A stretch of 64,000 bases of DNA from Thalassovita mangrovi (GCF_009857745.1 NZ_WWEN01000011.1:62001-126000); one strand, 5' to 3'; shown: positions 33,691-43,607, numbered from the stretch's first letter. A program made the numbers and translations. Notes: generated by a model from the letters alone, not told the origin.

Positions 33691-35181
33691 ATGGTTCAGA
33701 CGGTTTCACGACGCAGTTTTTTCACCCTTCTCGCCGCGTTTTCGGCGGGGCCCGCATTGGCCGCGCCGCCCGCGGTGTCGCTGCGGCCGCAGCTGCGGCC
33801 CGGGGGGCTGCACAAGCAGGCGGTTCCGGGGGTCGAGGCGCTGCTGCGCGGATCGGGGCTGAGCGGGCAGATCGGGTTCGCGGTGGCCGACACCAAAACC
33901 GGCAAGGTGCTGGAAACCCATGTCGAAACCCTGGGCCTGCCGCCTGCAAGCGTGACCAAGTCGATCACCGCCATGTATGCGCTGGAAAAGCTGGGGCCGG
34001 AGCACCGGTTCCAGACCCGGCTGATCGCCACCGGGCCGGTGGTAAACGGCGTACTGAAGGGGGATCTGGTGCTGGCGGGCGGCGGCGATCCGAGCTTGGA
34101 CACCGACGGATTGGCCGACATGGCGCGGCAGTTGAAGGCGGCGGGCGTGCACGAGGTGAGCGGCACCTTCAAGGTCTGGGCGGGCGCCCTGCCCTATACC
34201 AAGATGATCGACAGCGATCAGCCCGATCATGCCGGGTACAACCCGGCGATTTGCGGCGTGGCGCTGAATTACAACCGGGTGCATTTCGAATGGCGCCGGG
34301 CAGGCAGCGGCTGGGGCGTGACGATGGATGCGCGCAGCGCCCGCTACCGCCCCGAAGTGGCGGTGGCGAAGATGGCGGTGAAGAACCGCCAGCTGCCGGT
34401 CTATACCTATGAACAGCGCGGCGGCACCGATCTGTGGACCGTGGCGAGCGGCGCCCTGGGCAATGGCGGCGCGCGCTGGCTGCCGGTGCGGCGGCCGGAA
34501 AAATATGCCGGCGACGTGTTCCGCACCCTGGCCCGTGCCCATGGCATCGTGTTGAAGCGCGAAACCGTGGCGGCGACGCTGCCGGCGGGGAACACGCTGG
34601 TCAGCCATGACAGCCCGGCGCTGCGCGACATCCTGCGCGAGATGCTGAAATATTCCACCAACCTGACCGCCGAAATGGTCGGCATGGCGGCGACCGGGGC
34701 GGCGGGCGGCAAGCCCGCGACGCTGCAGGCCTCGGCCGGTGCGATGAGCCGCTGGGCCAAGACGCGGCTGGGCATGGCCAGTTCCGATTTCGTCGATCAT
34801 TCCGGGCTTGGCGGCACCTCGCGGATGAGCGCCGCCGACATGGTGGCGGCGCTGAACACGCCGCTGGCGAAGCAACAGCTGAAACCGCTGCTGAAACAGA
34901 TCACCCTGCGCCATGACGACGGCAAGCCGAACAAGGCGCATCCGCTGCACGTGGTGGCCAAGACCGGGACGCTAAATTTCGCCAGCTGCCTGGCCGGGTA
35001 TGTCACCGACAAGAACGGGACCGAGCTGGCCTTTGCCATCCTCACCGCCGACCAGCCGCGGCGCAACAAGCTGAGCAAGAGCGAACGCGAACGGCCCGAG
35101 GGCGGGCGCAGCTGGAACCGCAAATCCAAGCGGCTGCAGCAGAAGCTGCTGGAACGCTGGGGCGCGATGTACGGGGTCTGA
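33691..35181 (+). CDS. dacB: D-alanyl-D-alanine carboxypeptidase/endopeptidase (PBP4 type)
   Basis: Periplasmic peptidase of family S13 that trims or cleaves peptidoglycan cross-links. The N-terminus has a twin-arginine-like signal (VSRRSFFTLLAAF, residues 5-17). All three penicillin-binding motifs are present: SVTK (S87-K90), YSTN (S322-N324) and KTGT (K424). At 496 aa the length is right. Convergent with the TerB-like gene. Confidence 0.94.
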   Translation: MVQTVSRRSFFTLLAAFSAGPALAAPPAVSLRPQLRPGGLHKQAVPGVEALLRGSGLSGQIGFAVADTKTGKVLETHVETLGLPPASVTKSITAMYALEKLGPEHRFQTRLIATGPVVNGVLKGDLVLAGGGDPSLDTDGLADMARQLKAAGVHEVSGTFKVWAGALPYTKMIDSDQPDHAGYNPAICGVALNYNRVHFEWRRAGSGWGVTMDARSARYRPEVAVAKMAVKNRQLPVYTYEQRGGTDLWTVASGALGNGGARWLPVRRPEKYAGDVFRTLARAHGIVLKRETVAATLPAGNTLVSHDSPALRDILREMLKYSTNLTAEMVGMAATGAAGGKPATLQASAGAMSRWAKTRLGMASSDFVDHSGLGGTSRMSAADMVAALNTPLAKQQLKPLLKQITLRHDDGKPNKAHPLHVVAKTGTLNFASCLAGYVTDKNGTELAFAILTADQPRRNKLSKSERERPEGGRSWNRKSKRLQQKLLERWGAMYGV

Positions 35182-35344
35182 GCCGGGGCAGCACCAGTCC
35201 GCGGGGGGACGCTGGCCCGTTCATCGGGCTTTCGCCGCGCCACTGGCGCGACGGTCCATCTTCACCCTGACGGCCTTGTTCCGGGCCGGGTGCGATAAAT
35301 AACTGTAGCTTTTAGATTTGAGCGGTGGGCCCGAGCGCGCGCTC

Positions 35345-35373
35345 GGGCGCGGCCCGGCGGGGCCGGGCCTTTG
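35345..35373. repeat. G+C-rich intergenic repeat, solo copy
   Basis: Contains GGGCGCGGCCCGGC followed by a G/C-rich hairpin, as in the right-hand parts of the elements at 42769 and 52653. The matching left arm is not found, so this may be a truncated copy. Confidence 0.5.
35351..35372 (+). terminator. Hairpin followed by TTT downstream of dacB
   Basis: GGCCCGG (35351-35357) and CCGGGCC (35363-35369) pair around 5 nt, followed by TTT. It is about 170 bp after the dacB stop and 13 bp before the end of the opposing TerB-like gene. Confidence 0.5.
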
Positions 35374-35384
35374 GCACCTGAAAA

Positions 35385-35813
35385 TCAGGCGCTCAGGTGC
35401 CGGGCACGGGCGCCGCGTTCGATCGCGGCGGCGTGCAGCCGGTCGATATCGAGCTCGTAGCGAATTTCCTCCAGCAGGCGCAGTTCCGGTTCCGGGATCA
35501 GCCCATCGGCGGCGGCCACGTCGCAAGCCAGCGCATAGCCGGTTTCATAGAGGTGCTCGGGCAGGTTGTCGCGAATCAAGCCGAACAGCGCATCGAGCCC
35601 GTCTTCTTCGGAAAACAGGTCGAATACGGTCTGCGCCATCTGCTGCATCCGGTCGATATCGTAGGAGGCGAAGATCGGCAGGTGGTTGACCTGGTTCTGG
35701 ATCTTCATCAGCTCGGCGGTGCGCATCTGCTCATCCGAGGCCGACATCGCGATCATCAAGGCGACGAGGCAATCCTGCGGGCTGAGCGGATGGGCGATCG
35801 GTTCGGTTTTCAT
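35385..35813 (-). CDS. TerB-like tellurite-resistance family protein
   Basis: 142-aa all-alpha cytosolic protein. Acidic positions in [19 protein letters not shown] (residues 19-37) and [21 protein letters not shown] (97-117) follow the TerB metal-binding pattern, where paired helices each start with an A-(S/D)-D/E-x-x motif. Isolated TerB proteins are not proof of tellurite resistance. Divergent from lysS, sharing a 126-bp upstream region. Confidence 0.75.
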   Translation of the reverse strand: MKTEPIAHPLSPQDCLVALMIAMSASDEQMRTAELMKIQNQVNHLPIFASYDIDRMQQMAQTVFDLFSEEDGLDALFGLIRDNLPEHLYETGYALACDVAAADGLIPEPELRLLEEIRYELDIDRLHAAAIERGARARHLSA

Positions 35814-35939
35814 GGTCTGCGCCTTCCAGGGACATCATGTTGCAGCGGCAGAATATTGACTGTGCAGCACAGCCGCAATAGGAAGCGGCGTCTGCCGCGC
35901 ATGGGGCGCGGGCGGACCCTGACCTGTTGGAGAAAACCG

Positions 35940-37514
35940 ATGTCCGAATTTCGTGACGCCGCCCTGAAATCGAAAGCCTGGCCCTTCGAGGAAGCCCGGA
36001 AGCTGGTGAAGCGTTACGAGAAACAGGCGCCCGCGAAGGGTCACGTTCTGTTCGAGACCGGCTATGGCCCGTCGGGCCTGCCGCATATCGGCACCTTCGG
36101 CGAGGTCGCGCGCACCACGATGATCCGCCGCGCGTTCGAATTGATCAGCGATATCCCGACCCGGCTGATCTGCTTTTCCGACGACATGGACGGGATGCGC
36201 AAGGTGCCGGAAAACGTGCCCAATCAGGACATGCTGCACGCCAACATCCAGAAACCGCTGACCGCCGTGCCCGATCCGTTCGGCGAATATGACAGCTTCG
36301 GTGACCACAACAACGCGATGCTGCGCCGGTTTCTCGACACGTTCGGGTTCGAATATGAATTCTATTCGGCCACCGAATTCTACAAGTCGGGCCAGTTCGA
36401 CGAGGTGCTGAAACGCGCCGTCGAACGCTATGACGACGTGATGAAGGTGATGCTGAAATCCCTGCGCGAAGAGCGTCAGCAGACCTATTCGATCTTCCTG
36501 CCGATCCACCCCGAAACCGGCCGCGTGCTTTACGTGCCGATGAAGGAGGTGAACGCGACCGATTACACCATCACCTTCGACGACGAAGACGGCCGCGAAT
36601 GGACCCTGCCGGTGACCGGCGGCAATGTGAAGCTGCAATGGAAGCCCGATTTCGGCGCCCGCTGGGCGGCGCTGGACGTGGATTTCGAAATGTACGGTAA
36701 GGATCACAGCACCAACACGCCGATCTATGACCGGATCTGCGAGATCCTGGGCGGCAAGAAGCCTGAACACTTCACCTACGAGCTGTTCCTGGATGAAAAC
36801 GGCGAGAAGATTTCCAAGTCGAAAGGCAACGGGCTGACCATCGACGAATGGCTGACCTATGCCTCGACCGAGTCGCTGTCCTATTTCATGTACCAGAAGC
36901 CGAAGACCGCCAAGCGGATGCATTTCGACGTGATCCCCAAGGCGGTGGATGAATATCACCAGCAGCTGCGCGCCTTCGAGGATCAGGACGCGGCGCAGAA
37001 GGTCAACAACCCGGTCTGGCACATCCACAACGGCAACCCGCCGGCATCGACCATGGTGGTGCCGTTCTCGATGCTGCTGAACCTGGCGTCGGTGTCCGGC
37101 GCCGAGGACACCGAAACCATGTGGGGCTTCATCCGCCGCTACGCGCCCGAGGCCAGCCCCGAAACCAATGCCGACATGGATCAGGCGGCCGGGTTCGCGG
37201 TGCGCTATTACAACGACTTCGTCAAACCCACAAAGGTGTTCCGCGCGCCGAGCGAGCTGGAACGCGAGGCGCTGAGCGAGCTGCGCGACAAGCTGGCCGT
37301 CTGGGACGGCGGGCTGGATGCCGAGGAACTGCAGGGGCTGGTGTTCTCGGTCGGCCGCGAACGGTTCGACCCGATGCGCGACTGGTTCAAGGCGCTTTAC
37401 GAGGTGCTGCTGGGCGCCTCTCAGGGCCCGCGCTTCGGCGGCTTCATCGCGCTTTACGGCGTGACCGAGACCATCGCGCTGATCGACAAGGCGCTGGCGG
37501 GCGAGTTGGGCTGA
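35940..37514 (+). CDS. lysS: Lysyl-tRNA synthetase, class I
   Basis: Charges tRNA-Lys; this is the archaeal-type class I enzyme used by most alphaproteobacteria instead of the class II form. The start at 35940 (TTGGAGA upstream) gives 524 aa. The signature motifs are GLPHIG (H49) and KISKS (K290-S294) on a Rossmann fold. The tail forms the anticodon-binding alpha-helix cage. A strong terminator follows. Confidence 0.96.
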   Translation: MSEFRDAALKSKAWPFEEARKLVKRYEKQAPAKGHVLFETGYGPSGLPHIGTFGEVARTTMIRRAFELISDIPTRLICFSDDMDGMRKVPENVPNQDMLHANIQKPLTAVPDPFGEYDSFGDHNNAMLRRFLDTFGFEYEFYSATEFYKSGQFDEVLKRAVERYDDVMKVMLKSLREERQQTYSIFLPIHPETGRVLYVPMKEVNATDYTITFDDEDGREWTLPVTGGNVKLQWKPDFGARWAALDVDFEMYGKDHSTNTPIYDRICEILGGKKPEHFTYELFLDENGEKISKSKGNGLTIDEWLTYASTESLSYFMYQKPKTAKRMHFDVIPKAVDEYHQQLRAFEDQDAAQKVNNPVWHIHNGNPPASTMVVPFSMLLNLASVSGAEDTETMWGFIRRYAPEASPETNADMDQAAGFAVRYYNDFVKPTKVFRAPSELEREALSELRDKLAVWDGGLDAEELQGLVFSVGRERFDPMRDWFKALYEVLLGASQGPRFGGFIALYGVTETIALIDKALAGELG

Positions 37515-37550
37515 GGCCCGGCGACCGACATCTTCTGTCCCGGACACAAG

Positions 37551-37580
37551 CGGTGCGCCCTTTCAGGGCGCGCCGTTTTT
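37551..37580 (+). terminator. lysS terminator
   Basis: CGGTGCGCCCT (37551-37561) pairs with AGGGCGCGCCG (37565-37575) through one T-G pair around TTC, followed by TTTTT. It is 37 bp beyond the lysS stop codon. Confidence 0.85.
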
Positions 37581-37585
37581 GCTTC

Positions 37586-37712
37586 GCCCCTGGGCGAAGC
37601 GGGTTGGGGGCCAGCCCCCAAACCCCCGAGGTATTTTCACCAAGATGAAACGGCAGAGCACCCTTATGTTTCTTCTTGGCCCAAATACTCCCGCCGGAGG
37701 CGTCCCGAAGAA
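37586..37712. repeat. Rhodobacterales-style dispersed 3'-region repeats
   Basis: Two short motifs lie in the 276-bp gap between lysS and the CHAD gene. AAATACTCCCGCCGGAGGC (37685-37703) recurs with one change near 55880. A minus-strand TTCA-x-x-AAATACC-x-CGGGGG arrangement (37618-37660) resembles the 27-bp repeat at 63526. Both lie 3' of the CHAD gene in its orientation. No protein-coding signal is seen in the gap. Confidence 0.55.
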
Positions 37713-37790
37713 AAATGCTGAAAGCGTTTTTCTGAGATATAAAGCGTGCGCCAAAGGCGCACTCCATTCGGACAGACGGCGCTGCCGGGC

Positions 37791-38603
37791 CTAGCCTTCG
37801 CGGCTGATCTTCCACCAGGCGACCCAGCGTCTGGCCAGGTCTTCGGGACTGTCGGCCAGGAAGCGGCGGCCGAGATCGAAGGCGCGCCTTTCCAGCTTCT
37901 TCTGCCGCCTGGCCGCGCGGGCGTCGAGCGCGTCGCGATCCGTGGCCGACTGCCCGTGCAGCCTGTCGCGATAGACCGCCAGGTCGTGGTGATCTCCCAG
38001 GGCCTCGGCCAGCGCCTGTGCCTCGGCACGGCGGGCGCGGATCGGGTGGGGCCAGGCCGCCTGCATCAGACGGGCGTGATACCAGTGATACTTGGCCCAT
38101 TTGCGCCATTCGTGCAGGTTTGCCGGCGACGGGTCCTTCAGCGCCTGTTTGCAGGCCGCGTTCATCCGGCCCGCCACATGGGTCAGCCCGGCGGCGAGGA
38201 TCGCCGTGTCCTTGCCCCTGAGTTTCCAATGCGCCGCGCGGGTGCGCAGGGCGTGAAATCCGTCTTCGACGCCCTCGGGCAGGGCGTCCTGCGACGCCTG
38301 GGCCGCGCCGCCGCCGAGGCTTGCGTGGGTGTCCGACAGCACCGCCGCGTCGCGATGGCCGGCCAGCAGCCGGGCCAGGTCGCGGATCGCGTGGTCTTCG
38401 GCCTTGGCCTCGGCCATGCCGTCATGGACCAGCCAGATCAGCCCGCGCAGCTTCTTGCAGCGCTTGCGCAGGTTATGCACCAGCGCCTTGCGGTCCATGC
38501 CGGGATCGGCGATTTCCGCAAGCCCCGCGTCGATCTGTTCCAGCGCGATGCGGCGCAGGGCGGATTGCAGCGATTTGTCGGTGCGCAGGATGCGATAGGT
38601 CAT
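37791..38603 (-). CDS. CHAD domain protein
   Basis: 270-residue-scale all-helical protein of 270 codons or so starting at ATG 38603. The conserved histidines and basic residues of CHAD occur in two halves: VHNLRKRCKKLRGLIWLV (from about residue 42) and LHEWRKWAKYHWYHARL (from about 162). The basic surface of these domains binds polyphosphate or other anions. No CYTH/triphosphatase domain is attached here and no polyphosphate gene is adjacent. A longer start at 38726 would add residues that do not fit the family. Confidence 0.88.
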   Translation of the reverse strand: MTYRILRTDKSLQSALRRIALEQIDAGLAEIADPGMDRKALVHNLRKRCKKLRGLIWLVHDGMAEAKAEDHAIRDLARLLAGHRDAAVLSDTHASLGGGAAQASQDALPEGVEDGFHALRTRAAHWKLRGKDTAILAAGLTHVAGRMNAACKQALKDPSPANLHEWRKWAKYHWYHARLMQAAWPHPIRARRAEAQALAEALGDHHDLAVYRDRLHGQSATDRDALDARAARRQKKLERRAFDLGRRFLADSPEDLARRWVAWWKISREG

Positions 38604-38783
38604 TGGGATCGGTCCCTGTCGGGGTTTCTTCTTAACTATGATCTGGCCCTGCCTGCTGCAACTGGCGACCTCGGAAACAGAGGGGGAAGCCGGGGCGAGG
38701 GCCCGCACGGTCGTCTCAGCCGCCATTAACCCCTGCCCTGCTATGCCGCTTTCCGCGTGACGGGCCAGGGGAAAGGATCAAGG

Positions 38784-41072
38784 ATGAACAAGGCGATTAC
38801 CGAGGGCGTGGTGTTCATGCCCACCGCATTCGAATTCGGGCTGGATGTGTGGTCGAGCGGCGACGGCACGCCGGGATCGGATACCTATCAAAACGCGGCC
38901 AATGCCGCCTATGTCCCCGCCGATGCAGACTTCGCCGGCTGCCTGGAGCTGCAGAAAACCGCGACGACACAGAAGCTGCGCTACATGGGGCAGACGCCGC
39001 TGTTCCCCGGCTGTTACCTGCGGATCAGCGCCAAGGTGAAGGCGATCAGCGGCAACCTGCCCTCGGTGCGGATCGCCGGGTGGGCCGGCAATGGCAGCGA
39101 AGCCCATGTGACCGGGCTGACCGAGACCGGGCCCAGCGTGGCGCTGAGCAGCTACGGCCAGGTGGTGGAGGTCAGCGCCATCGTCGGATCGGGCAATCGC
39201 GGTGGGGTCGACATGGTCTGGGGCGACGTGCCGGTCTTTGGCCATTTCGGGCTGGACCTGACCGGGGCCAACGGCGGCGTGGTGCGGATCGACGATATCG
39301 TGATCGAGGACATCACCCATGTGTTCCACCGCAAGCTGATGAACTGGGTCGATGTGCGCGATTACGGCGCGGTGGGCGACGGGGCGACCGACGACAGTGC
39401 CGCCTTCGCCGCCGCCGACGATGCCGCGCAGGGCCGCCGGGTGCTGGTGTCGGCGGGGAGCTATTACCTCGGCTCCAGCGTGACGCTGTCCAACCCGGTG
39501 CAGTTCGAGGGCACGCTGGTGATGCCCGACAGCGCCATCCTGTCGCTGACCAAGAGCTTCGACCTGCCCACCTACATCGACGCCTTCGGCGACGAGATGC
39601 AGGCGTTCCGCAAGGCGTTCCAGTCGCTGCTGAACAATTCCGATCATGAATCGCTGGACCTCGGCGGGCGGCGGATCAGCGTGACCGGGCCGATCGACAT
39701 GCAGGCGGCGGTGCCCAACCGCAGCGAATTCGCCCAACGCCGCCATATCCGCAACGGCCAGTTCTATTGTGAGGCCTCGACCGACTGGGACAGCGAAAGC
39801 TTCACCTCCTCGGCCAGCTATTCGGCGTCTTCCCCCTACCGGCTGAGCAATGTCGCCAATGTCGCCAATATCCCGATCGGATCGCTGGTCACCGGCAACG
39901 GGGTCGGGCGCGAGGTCTATGTCCGCGACAAGAACGTGGCGACGCAGGACATCACCCTGTCGGCGCCGCTGTTCGACGCGGTGGGGACGCAGAACTATAC
40001 CTTCACCCGGTTCAAATACATCCTGGATTTCAGCGGTTTCGCAAAGCTGTCCAAGTTTTCCATGTCGGATATCGAGTTTCAGTGCAACGGCCGCGCCAGC
40101 GGCATCGTCCTGGCGCCGGCGGGGCTGATTTTCCACCTGCGCGACTGTTTCTTCACCTCGCCCAAGGATCGCGGCGTGTCCTCGATCGGGGAAGGCTGCC
40201 AGGGGATGCTGATCGACCGTTGCCAATTCCTGTCGAACGAGACCGGGATGCGGGCGCAGGACCGCACATCGGTGGCGATCAGCGCCAATGCCAACGACGT
40301 CAAGCTGCGCAACAACCGGGTGACGCAGTTCCGGCATTTCGCGGTTCTGGGCGGCACCAGTTCGATCATCACCGGCAATCACTGGTTCCAGGGAGATGAT
40401 GAGGACGAGGGCGTGAGAACCGCGGGGCTGGTGCTGACCAGTACGCATAACCGCGCCACGATCAACGGCAATTACATCGACAACTGTTCGATCGAATGGG
40501 CCAACGAACACGATCACGAACCCGGTTTCAGCAACGAATATTCCTTCAGCGCGCTGAGCATCACCGACAATATCTTCCAGTCGATCGGCGCCGCGCCGTG
40601 GTCCCGCTTCATCGTGGTCAAGCCGCACGGGGCGGGGCATTTTATCAGCGGGCTGAACGTCACCGGCAATATCTTCCGCTCGATCCAGGGCACGCTGGAC
40701 CGGGTCGATTACATCGACACCAGCTATGCCGACCTGGATTACAGCCGGATGCGCAACATCACCGTGCAGGGCAACATGTTCAACGCCATCAGCCAGGACA
40801 TTTCCAACCCGGTGGTGCTGCAGCACGCGCAGAACAGCGCCGCCAGCAGCTGGAGCGTGGATTGCGCCGGGCCCCTGCCCTTCGGCGGCTATGCGCAGAA
40901 CGTGCAGGCGGTGGTGAGCCGGTCGAAGATCAAGAACGCCAACAACGTGGCGGTTTACGATCAGCCTTACCTGGCGGTGGAACAGGGCGCGGGCCGCGAC
41001 CATGTCACGCTGAACTGGTCGCAAGCGGTGACCGGCGATGTCGCGGTGACGGTGCGGATGGATAATGCCTGA
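38784..41072 (+). CDS. Right-handed beta-helix protein, pectate-lyase/GH28-like
   Basis: 762 aa starting at ATG 38784 (AAGGATCAAGG upstream). Residues 1-185 look like an N-terminal carbohydrate-binding jelly-roll region; from about residue 192, WVDVRDYGAVGDGATDDSAAF is the hallmark start of the pectate_lyase_3 fold, followed by repeated N-x-I/F-x-G-N coils (for example TGNHWF, INGNYI, ITDNIF, VTGNIF, VQGNMF). No signal peptide is visible, so a cytosolic or specially exported location has to be considered. It may bind or cut an acidic polysaccharide; a phage tail-spike origin is a weaker option as no phage genes are nearby. Confidence 0.8.
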   Translation: MNKAITEGVVFMPTAFEFGLDVWSSGDGTPGSDTYQNAANAAYVPADADFAGCLELQKTATTQKLRYMGQTPLFPGCYLRISAKVKAISGNLPSVRIAGWAGNGSEAHVTGLTETGPSVALSSYGQVVEVSAIVGSGNRGGVDMVWGDVPVFGHFGLDLTGANGGVVRIDDIVIEDITHVFHRKLMNWVDVRDYGAVGDGATDDSAAFAAADDAAQGRRVLVSAGSYYLGSSVTLSNPVQFEGTLVMPDSAILSLTKSFDLPTYIDAFGDEMQAFRKAFQSLLNNSDHESLDLGGRRISVTGPIDMQAAVPNRSEFAQRRHIRNGQFYCEASTDWDSESFTSSASYSASSPYRLSNVANVANIPIGSLVTGNGVGREVYVRDKNVATQDITLSAPLFDAVGTQNYTFTRFKYILDFSGFAKLSKFSMSDIEFQCNGRASGIVLAPAGLIFHLRDCFFTSPKDRGVSSIGEGCQGMLIDRCQFLSNETGMRAQDRTSVAISANANDVKLRNNRVTQFRHFAVLGGTSSIITGNHWFQGDDEDEGVRTAGLVLTSTHNRATINGNYIDNCSIEWANEHDHEPGFSNEYSFSALSITDNIFQSIGAAPWSRFIVVKPHGAGHFISGLNVTGNIFRSIQGTLDRVDYIDTSYADLDYSRMRNITVQGNMFNAISQDISNPVVLQHAQNSAASSWSVDCAGPLPFGGYAQNVQAVVSRSKIKNANNVAVYDQPYLAVEQGAGRDHVTLNWSQAVTGDVAVTVRMDNA

Positions 41073-41100
41073 ACGGGACCGAGCCAGGCCCGGCCGCGCC

Positions 41101-41592
41101 TTATCGGGCGCTCAGGCCCAGGTCGTCCGGCGTCAGCGTGAAGGCCTTGCCGAAGCCGCCATTCAGATAGGCGCGGGTGACGTCGAACAGCACGAAGGAA
41201 AAATCGGCGAACCCGATATAGAGCTTGGCCTTGGGATGGTCGCGCAAGTAATGCGCGGCCAGTTCCTTGTGTCCGGCCTGCCCGTGGCGCAGGAAGCGGG
41301 CGCTGGCCTGCAGCGTCAGGCGCGGATGGGTCAGCGGGTCGCCTTTCTGGCCCGGTTCCCCCAGCAGCAGCGAACAGGCCGGGTTGGCCTGCAGCGCGCG
41401 GGTGTGATGGGCCAGGTCCGACACCAGGCTGAGCGGCTGGCCGTCGGGCGCGGTGCCCACCGCCACGCGCGCCACCAGCGGCAGGCCGGTTTCGGCCTCG
41501 GCCACGCCGAGCGCGCCGAAACGGGCGCTGTCGATCAGGGAGCGCGCCACGGCGCGGGCTTCGTCATCGGTGGGGCGGATCAGGTCGGGCAT
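41101..41592 (-). CDS. HugZ/pyridoxamine 5'-phosphate oxidase-like protein
   Basis: 163-aa split-barrel protein. The pattern ARSLIDSARFGALGV (residues 14-28), VSDLAHHTRALQANPACSLLLGEPGQKGDPLTHPRLTLQ and the C-terminal IGFADFSFVLFDVTRAYLNGGFGKA match HugZ-type proteins, some of which bind FMN or degrade haem. The C-terminal haem-specific domain of longer HugZ proteins is missing, so a haem role is not claimed. It stands alone between two unrelated genes. Confidence 0.8.
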   Translation of the reverse strand: MPDLIRPTDDEARAVARSLIDSARFGALGVAEAETGLPLVARVAVGTAPDGQPLSLVSDLAHHTRALQANPACSLLLGEPGQKGDPLTHPRLTLQASARFLRHGQAGHKELAAHYLRDHPKAKLYIGFADFSFVLFDVTRAYLNGGFGKAFTLTPDDLGLSAR

Positions 41593-41639
41593 GGGGGCAA
41601 GCTAGGCCGGGAGGCGGAAAGGGGCAAGCGGGCGGGAGG

Positions 41640-42281
41640 TCAAAACTCCCGCCACAGGCCCAACTTCAGCCCGCTGGCGTGGCCGCCGATCACTTCCCTT
41701 GTCAGCCCCAGTTCGACCTGCCAGCCCTTGCCGATGTCGCGGGTCACCGAGGGCACGAGGCGCAGGAAGGCCGGATCGCCCGCCGCCTTGCCCGATTGCA
41801 ATTGCAGCAGCAGCTTGTGGCGCGGGCGGTTCAAGCCGAGGGTCAGGTCGGCCTTGTAGTCGATGCAGCCCGCCCGCAGGTTGCGTTCCGCCGCGGTTTC
41901 CAGCGACAGCCAGCCCGATCCAAGCGGCCCGTCGAAACCGGTGCCATAAAACAGGCCGGGCCGTAGCGTCGGGTTGCCGGCGATTTCGCCGATACCGAGA
42001 TCGAGCGCGACCCGGTGCCGCCCGGTCCCGACCAGCGGCCAGCGCAGGAAGGCGATGGATTTGGTGTTCCCCGACACGCCGCGCCCCAGATCGAGCCCGA
42101 AGGTCAGCCGCCTGTTCAGCCCGTATTCCAGGTAAATCCCGGCGTAATGCTGCCCGCCCGAGCCGGGTTCGAGCAGGTAGGTCGTGGCGGAGAAGAAGCC
42201 GTGCCCGGGCTCGCGCAGCCAGGCACCTGCCTGGGCGGCGGCGGGCAACAAGCTGAAGACAAAGGCAAGGACACGGACCAT
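41640..42281 (-). CDS. Outer-membrane beta-barrel-like secreted protein
   Basis: 213 aa. The start at 42281 gives a good signal peptide (MVRVLAFVFSLLPAAAQA, cleavage after AQA). The mature protein consists of alternating hydrophobic strands with short turns and ends in F, as in outer-membrane barrels (GLKLGLWREF). Segments such as YAGIYLEYGLNRRLTFGLDLG support transmembrane strands. No specific transport family can be named. Confidence 0.7.
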   Translation of the reverse strand: MVRVLAFVFSLLPAAAQAGAWLREPGHGFFSATTYLLEPGSGGQHYAGIYLEYGLNRRLTFGLDLGRGVSGNTKSIAFLRWPLVGTGRHRVALDLGIGEIAGNPTLRPGLFYGTGFDGPLGSGWLSLETAAERNLRAGCIDYKADLTLGLNRPRHKLLLQLQSGKAAGDPAFLRLVPSVTRDIGKGWQVELGLTREVIGGHASGLKLGLWREF

Positions 42282-42422
42282 GGGACTCCCCCGGACCTCA
42301 GATTGTGTAAATTTTCGTAAAATCCGAGTTAACGGCCGGCCGGGATCGATCAGACTGTCGAACGGATTTTGGATTGGCCGCAACCGGTGCTAGGCTGGAG
42401 GTTCCAAGGGGGAGGACCCGAC

Positions 42423-42743
42423 ATGCCCAGGATTTCGCAGGACAATGACTTCCAGACGGTGATCACCACGTTCGAAATGACGCCCGGCACCTGCCAGGAC
42501 CTGCTGGAGGCGCTGACCGACGCTTACGAGAGCTTCATTTCGAAACAGCCCGGGTTCATCGCCGCCGGGCTGCATGTGAACGACGCGCAGACCCGGATCG
42601 CCAATTATTCGCAATGGCGGCGGCGCGAGGATTTCCAGGCGATGCTGCGCAGCGACGAAATGCGCCGCCGCAACCGCGAGATTTCAGAGCTGTGCAAGAG
42701 TTTCGAGCCGGTGATGTATGACGTGGCGCGCAGCTTCGGGTGA
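42423..42743 (+). CDS. Antibiotic biosynthesis monooxygenase (ABM) family protein
   Basis: 106-aa dimeric alpha-beta barrel of the ABM type: an N-terminal strand VITTFEMTPGTCQDLLEALTDAYESFI, a central FIAAGLHVNDAQTRIANYSQWRRREDFQAML and a C-terminal strand. Such proteins range from quinone-forming oxygenases to haem-degrading enzymes; residues specific for a reaction cannot be judged by eye. GGGGGAGG lies 8 bases before the ATG. Confidence 0.8.
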   Translation: MPRISQDNDFQTVITTFEMTPGTCQDLLEALTDAYESFISKQPGFIAAGLHVNDAQTRIANYSQWRRREDFQAMLRSDEMRRRNREISELCKSFEPVMYDVARSFG

Positions 42744-42768
42744 GCAGGGTTTCGGTCCGATGAACGGA

Positions 42769-42901
42769 GGGCCGCGCCCTCCCTCGGGGGGGCGCTCAGT
42801 CGGCTTGAGGGCTGTGCTTTATCGTGAGGCCCCGGAAGACACCCGAGCCGGTCGCGGCATCTCCTAAGCGCCCTCCCAAGGGGGGAGGGAGGGCGCGGCC
42901 C
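42769..42901. repeat. Long inverted-repeat element M1
   Basis: A 133-bp element with a perfect 17-bp outer inverted repeat (42769-42785 against 42885-42901) and an inner 11-bp stem with one G-T pair (42786-42796 against 42867-42877), leaving a 7-nt bulge on the right and a 70-nt apical loop. Directly after it come a short hairpin and CGCTGTTCGGGC (to 42928). The whole arrangement recurs at 52653-52815 with different stem sequences. It lies 25 bp after the ABM gene. It could be a mobile repeat or part of a structured transcript. Confidence 0.75.
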
Positions 42902-42946
42902 GGCAGCGCAGAGCGCCGCTGTTCGGGCCGATCAATTCCAGAGGTG

Positions 42947-43378
42947 TCAGACCGCCTTGCGGACCCAATCGACGATGGCCGGGGCCGGCATCGCGCCGGA
43001 TTGCCGCGCCCGTTCGCGCCCGCCTGCAAAGGCCGCCATGGTGGGAATGCCGCGGATGTTGTAGACCGCGCCGGCCTTGGGGTTATCTTCGGTATTCAGC
43101 TTGACCAGGCGGGCCTGACCGTTCAGCGTGCCCGCCGCCTTGGAAAATTCCGGCGCCATCATCCGGCACGGGCCGCACCAGGGCGCCCAGAAATCCACCA
43201 CCAGCGGCAGATCGTCGTTGCGCGCGGCCTTTTGCAGGGTGGCGAAGTCGACCTCGACCGCCTTGCCCGGGATCAATTTGGCGCCGCAGGTGCCGCATTT
43301 GGGACCGGCGGACAGCTTGTCATCGGGGACGCGGTTGACCTGGCCGCAGTCCAGACAGGTGATTTTCTTCGACGCCAT
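42947..43378 (-). CDS. trxC: Thioredoxin 2 with N-terminal zinc finger
   Basis: 143-aa cytosolic disulphide reductase. The zinc-binding pairs C8/C11 and C28/C31 precede a thioredoxin fold with active site WCGPC (67-71) and cis-proline in GIPTM. The start at 43378 gives the usual MASKKITC-type N-terminus. TrxC is commonly induced by oxidative stress. Divergent from the cold-shock gene. Confidence 0.93.
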   Translation of the reverse strand: MASKKITCLDCGQVNRVPDDKLSAGPKCGTCGAKLIPGKAVEVDFATLQKAARNDDLPLVVDFWAPWCGPCRMMAPEFSKAAGTLNGQARLVKLNTEDNPKAGAVYNIRGIPTMAAFAGGRERARQSGAMPAPAIVDWVRKAV

Positions 43379-43607
43379 GACGGGCTCCCTCAAACACATC
43401 TTGTCCTGCGCATATAAGAGGCAACAACCTCGAAACAAGAGCAAATCTCAACATCACTCTTGCCATGAATCAGATGTCGCCCCATATTTTCAACTGCGAC
43501 GTTACTCTCTATCGACCACGGCCCTTTACCGGCTCAGTTATTCGATCTTGTACTGACGAGCCGGGCTGCCGCACTTCCGCGGGCAGCAAAACAAAGGAGA
43601 CTGCGGC

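Noticed and set aside
38784-41072. Prophage or tail-spike locus
   Set aside because: No integrase, capsid, terminase or lysis genes are near, and both neighbours are ordinary chromosomal genes.
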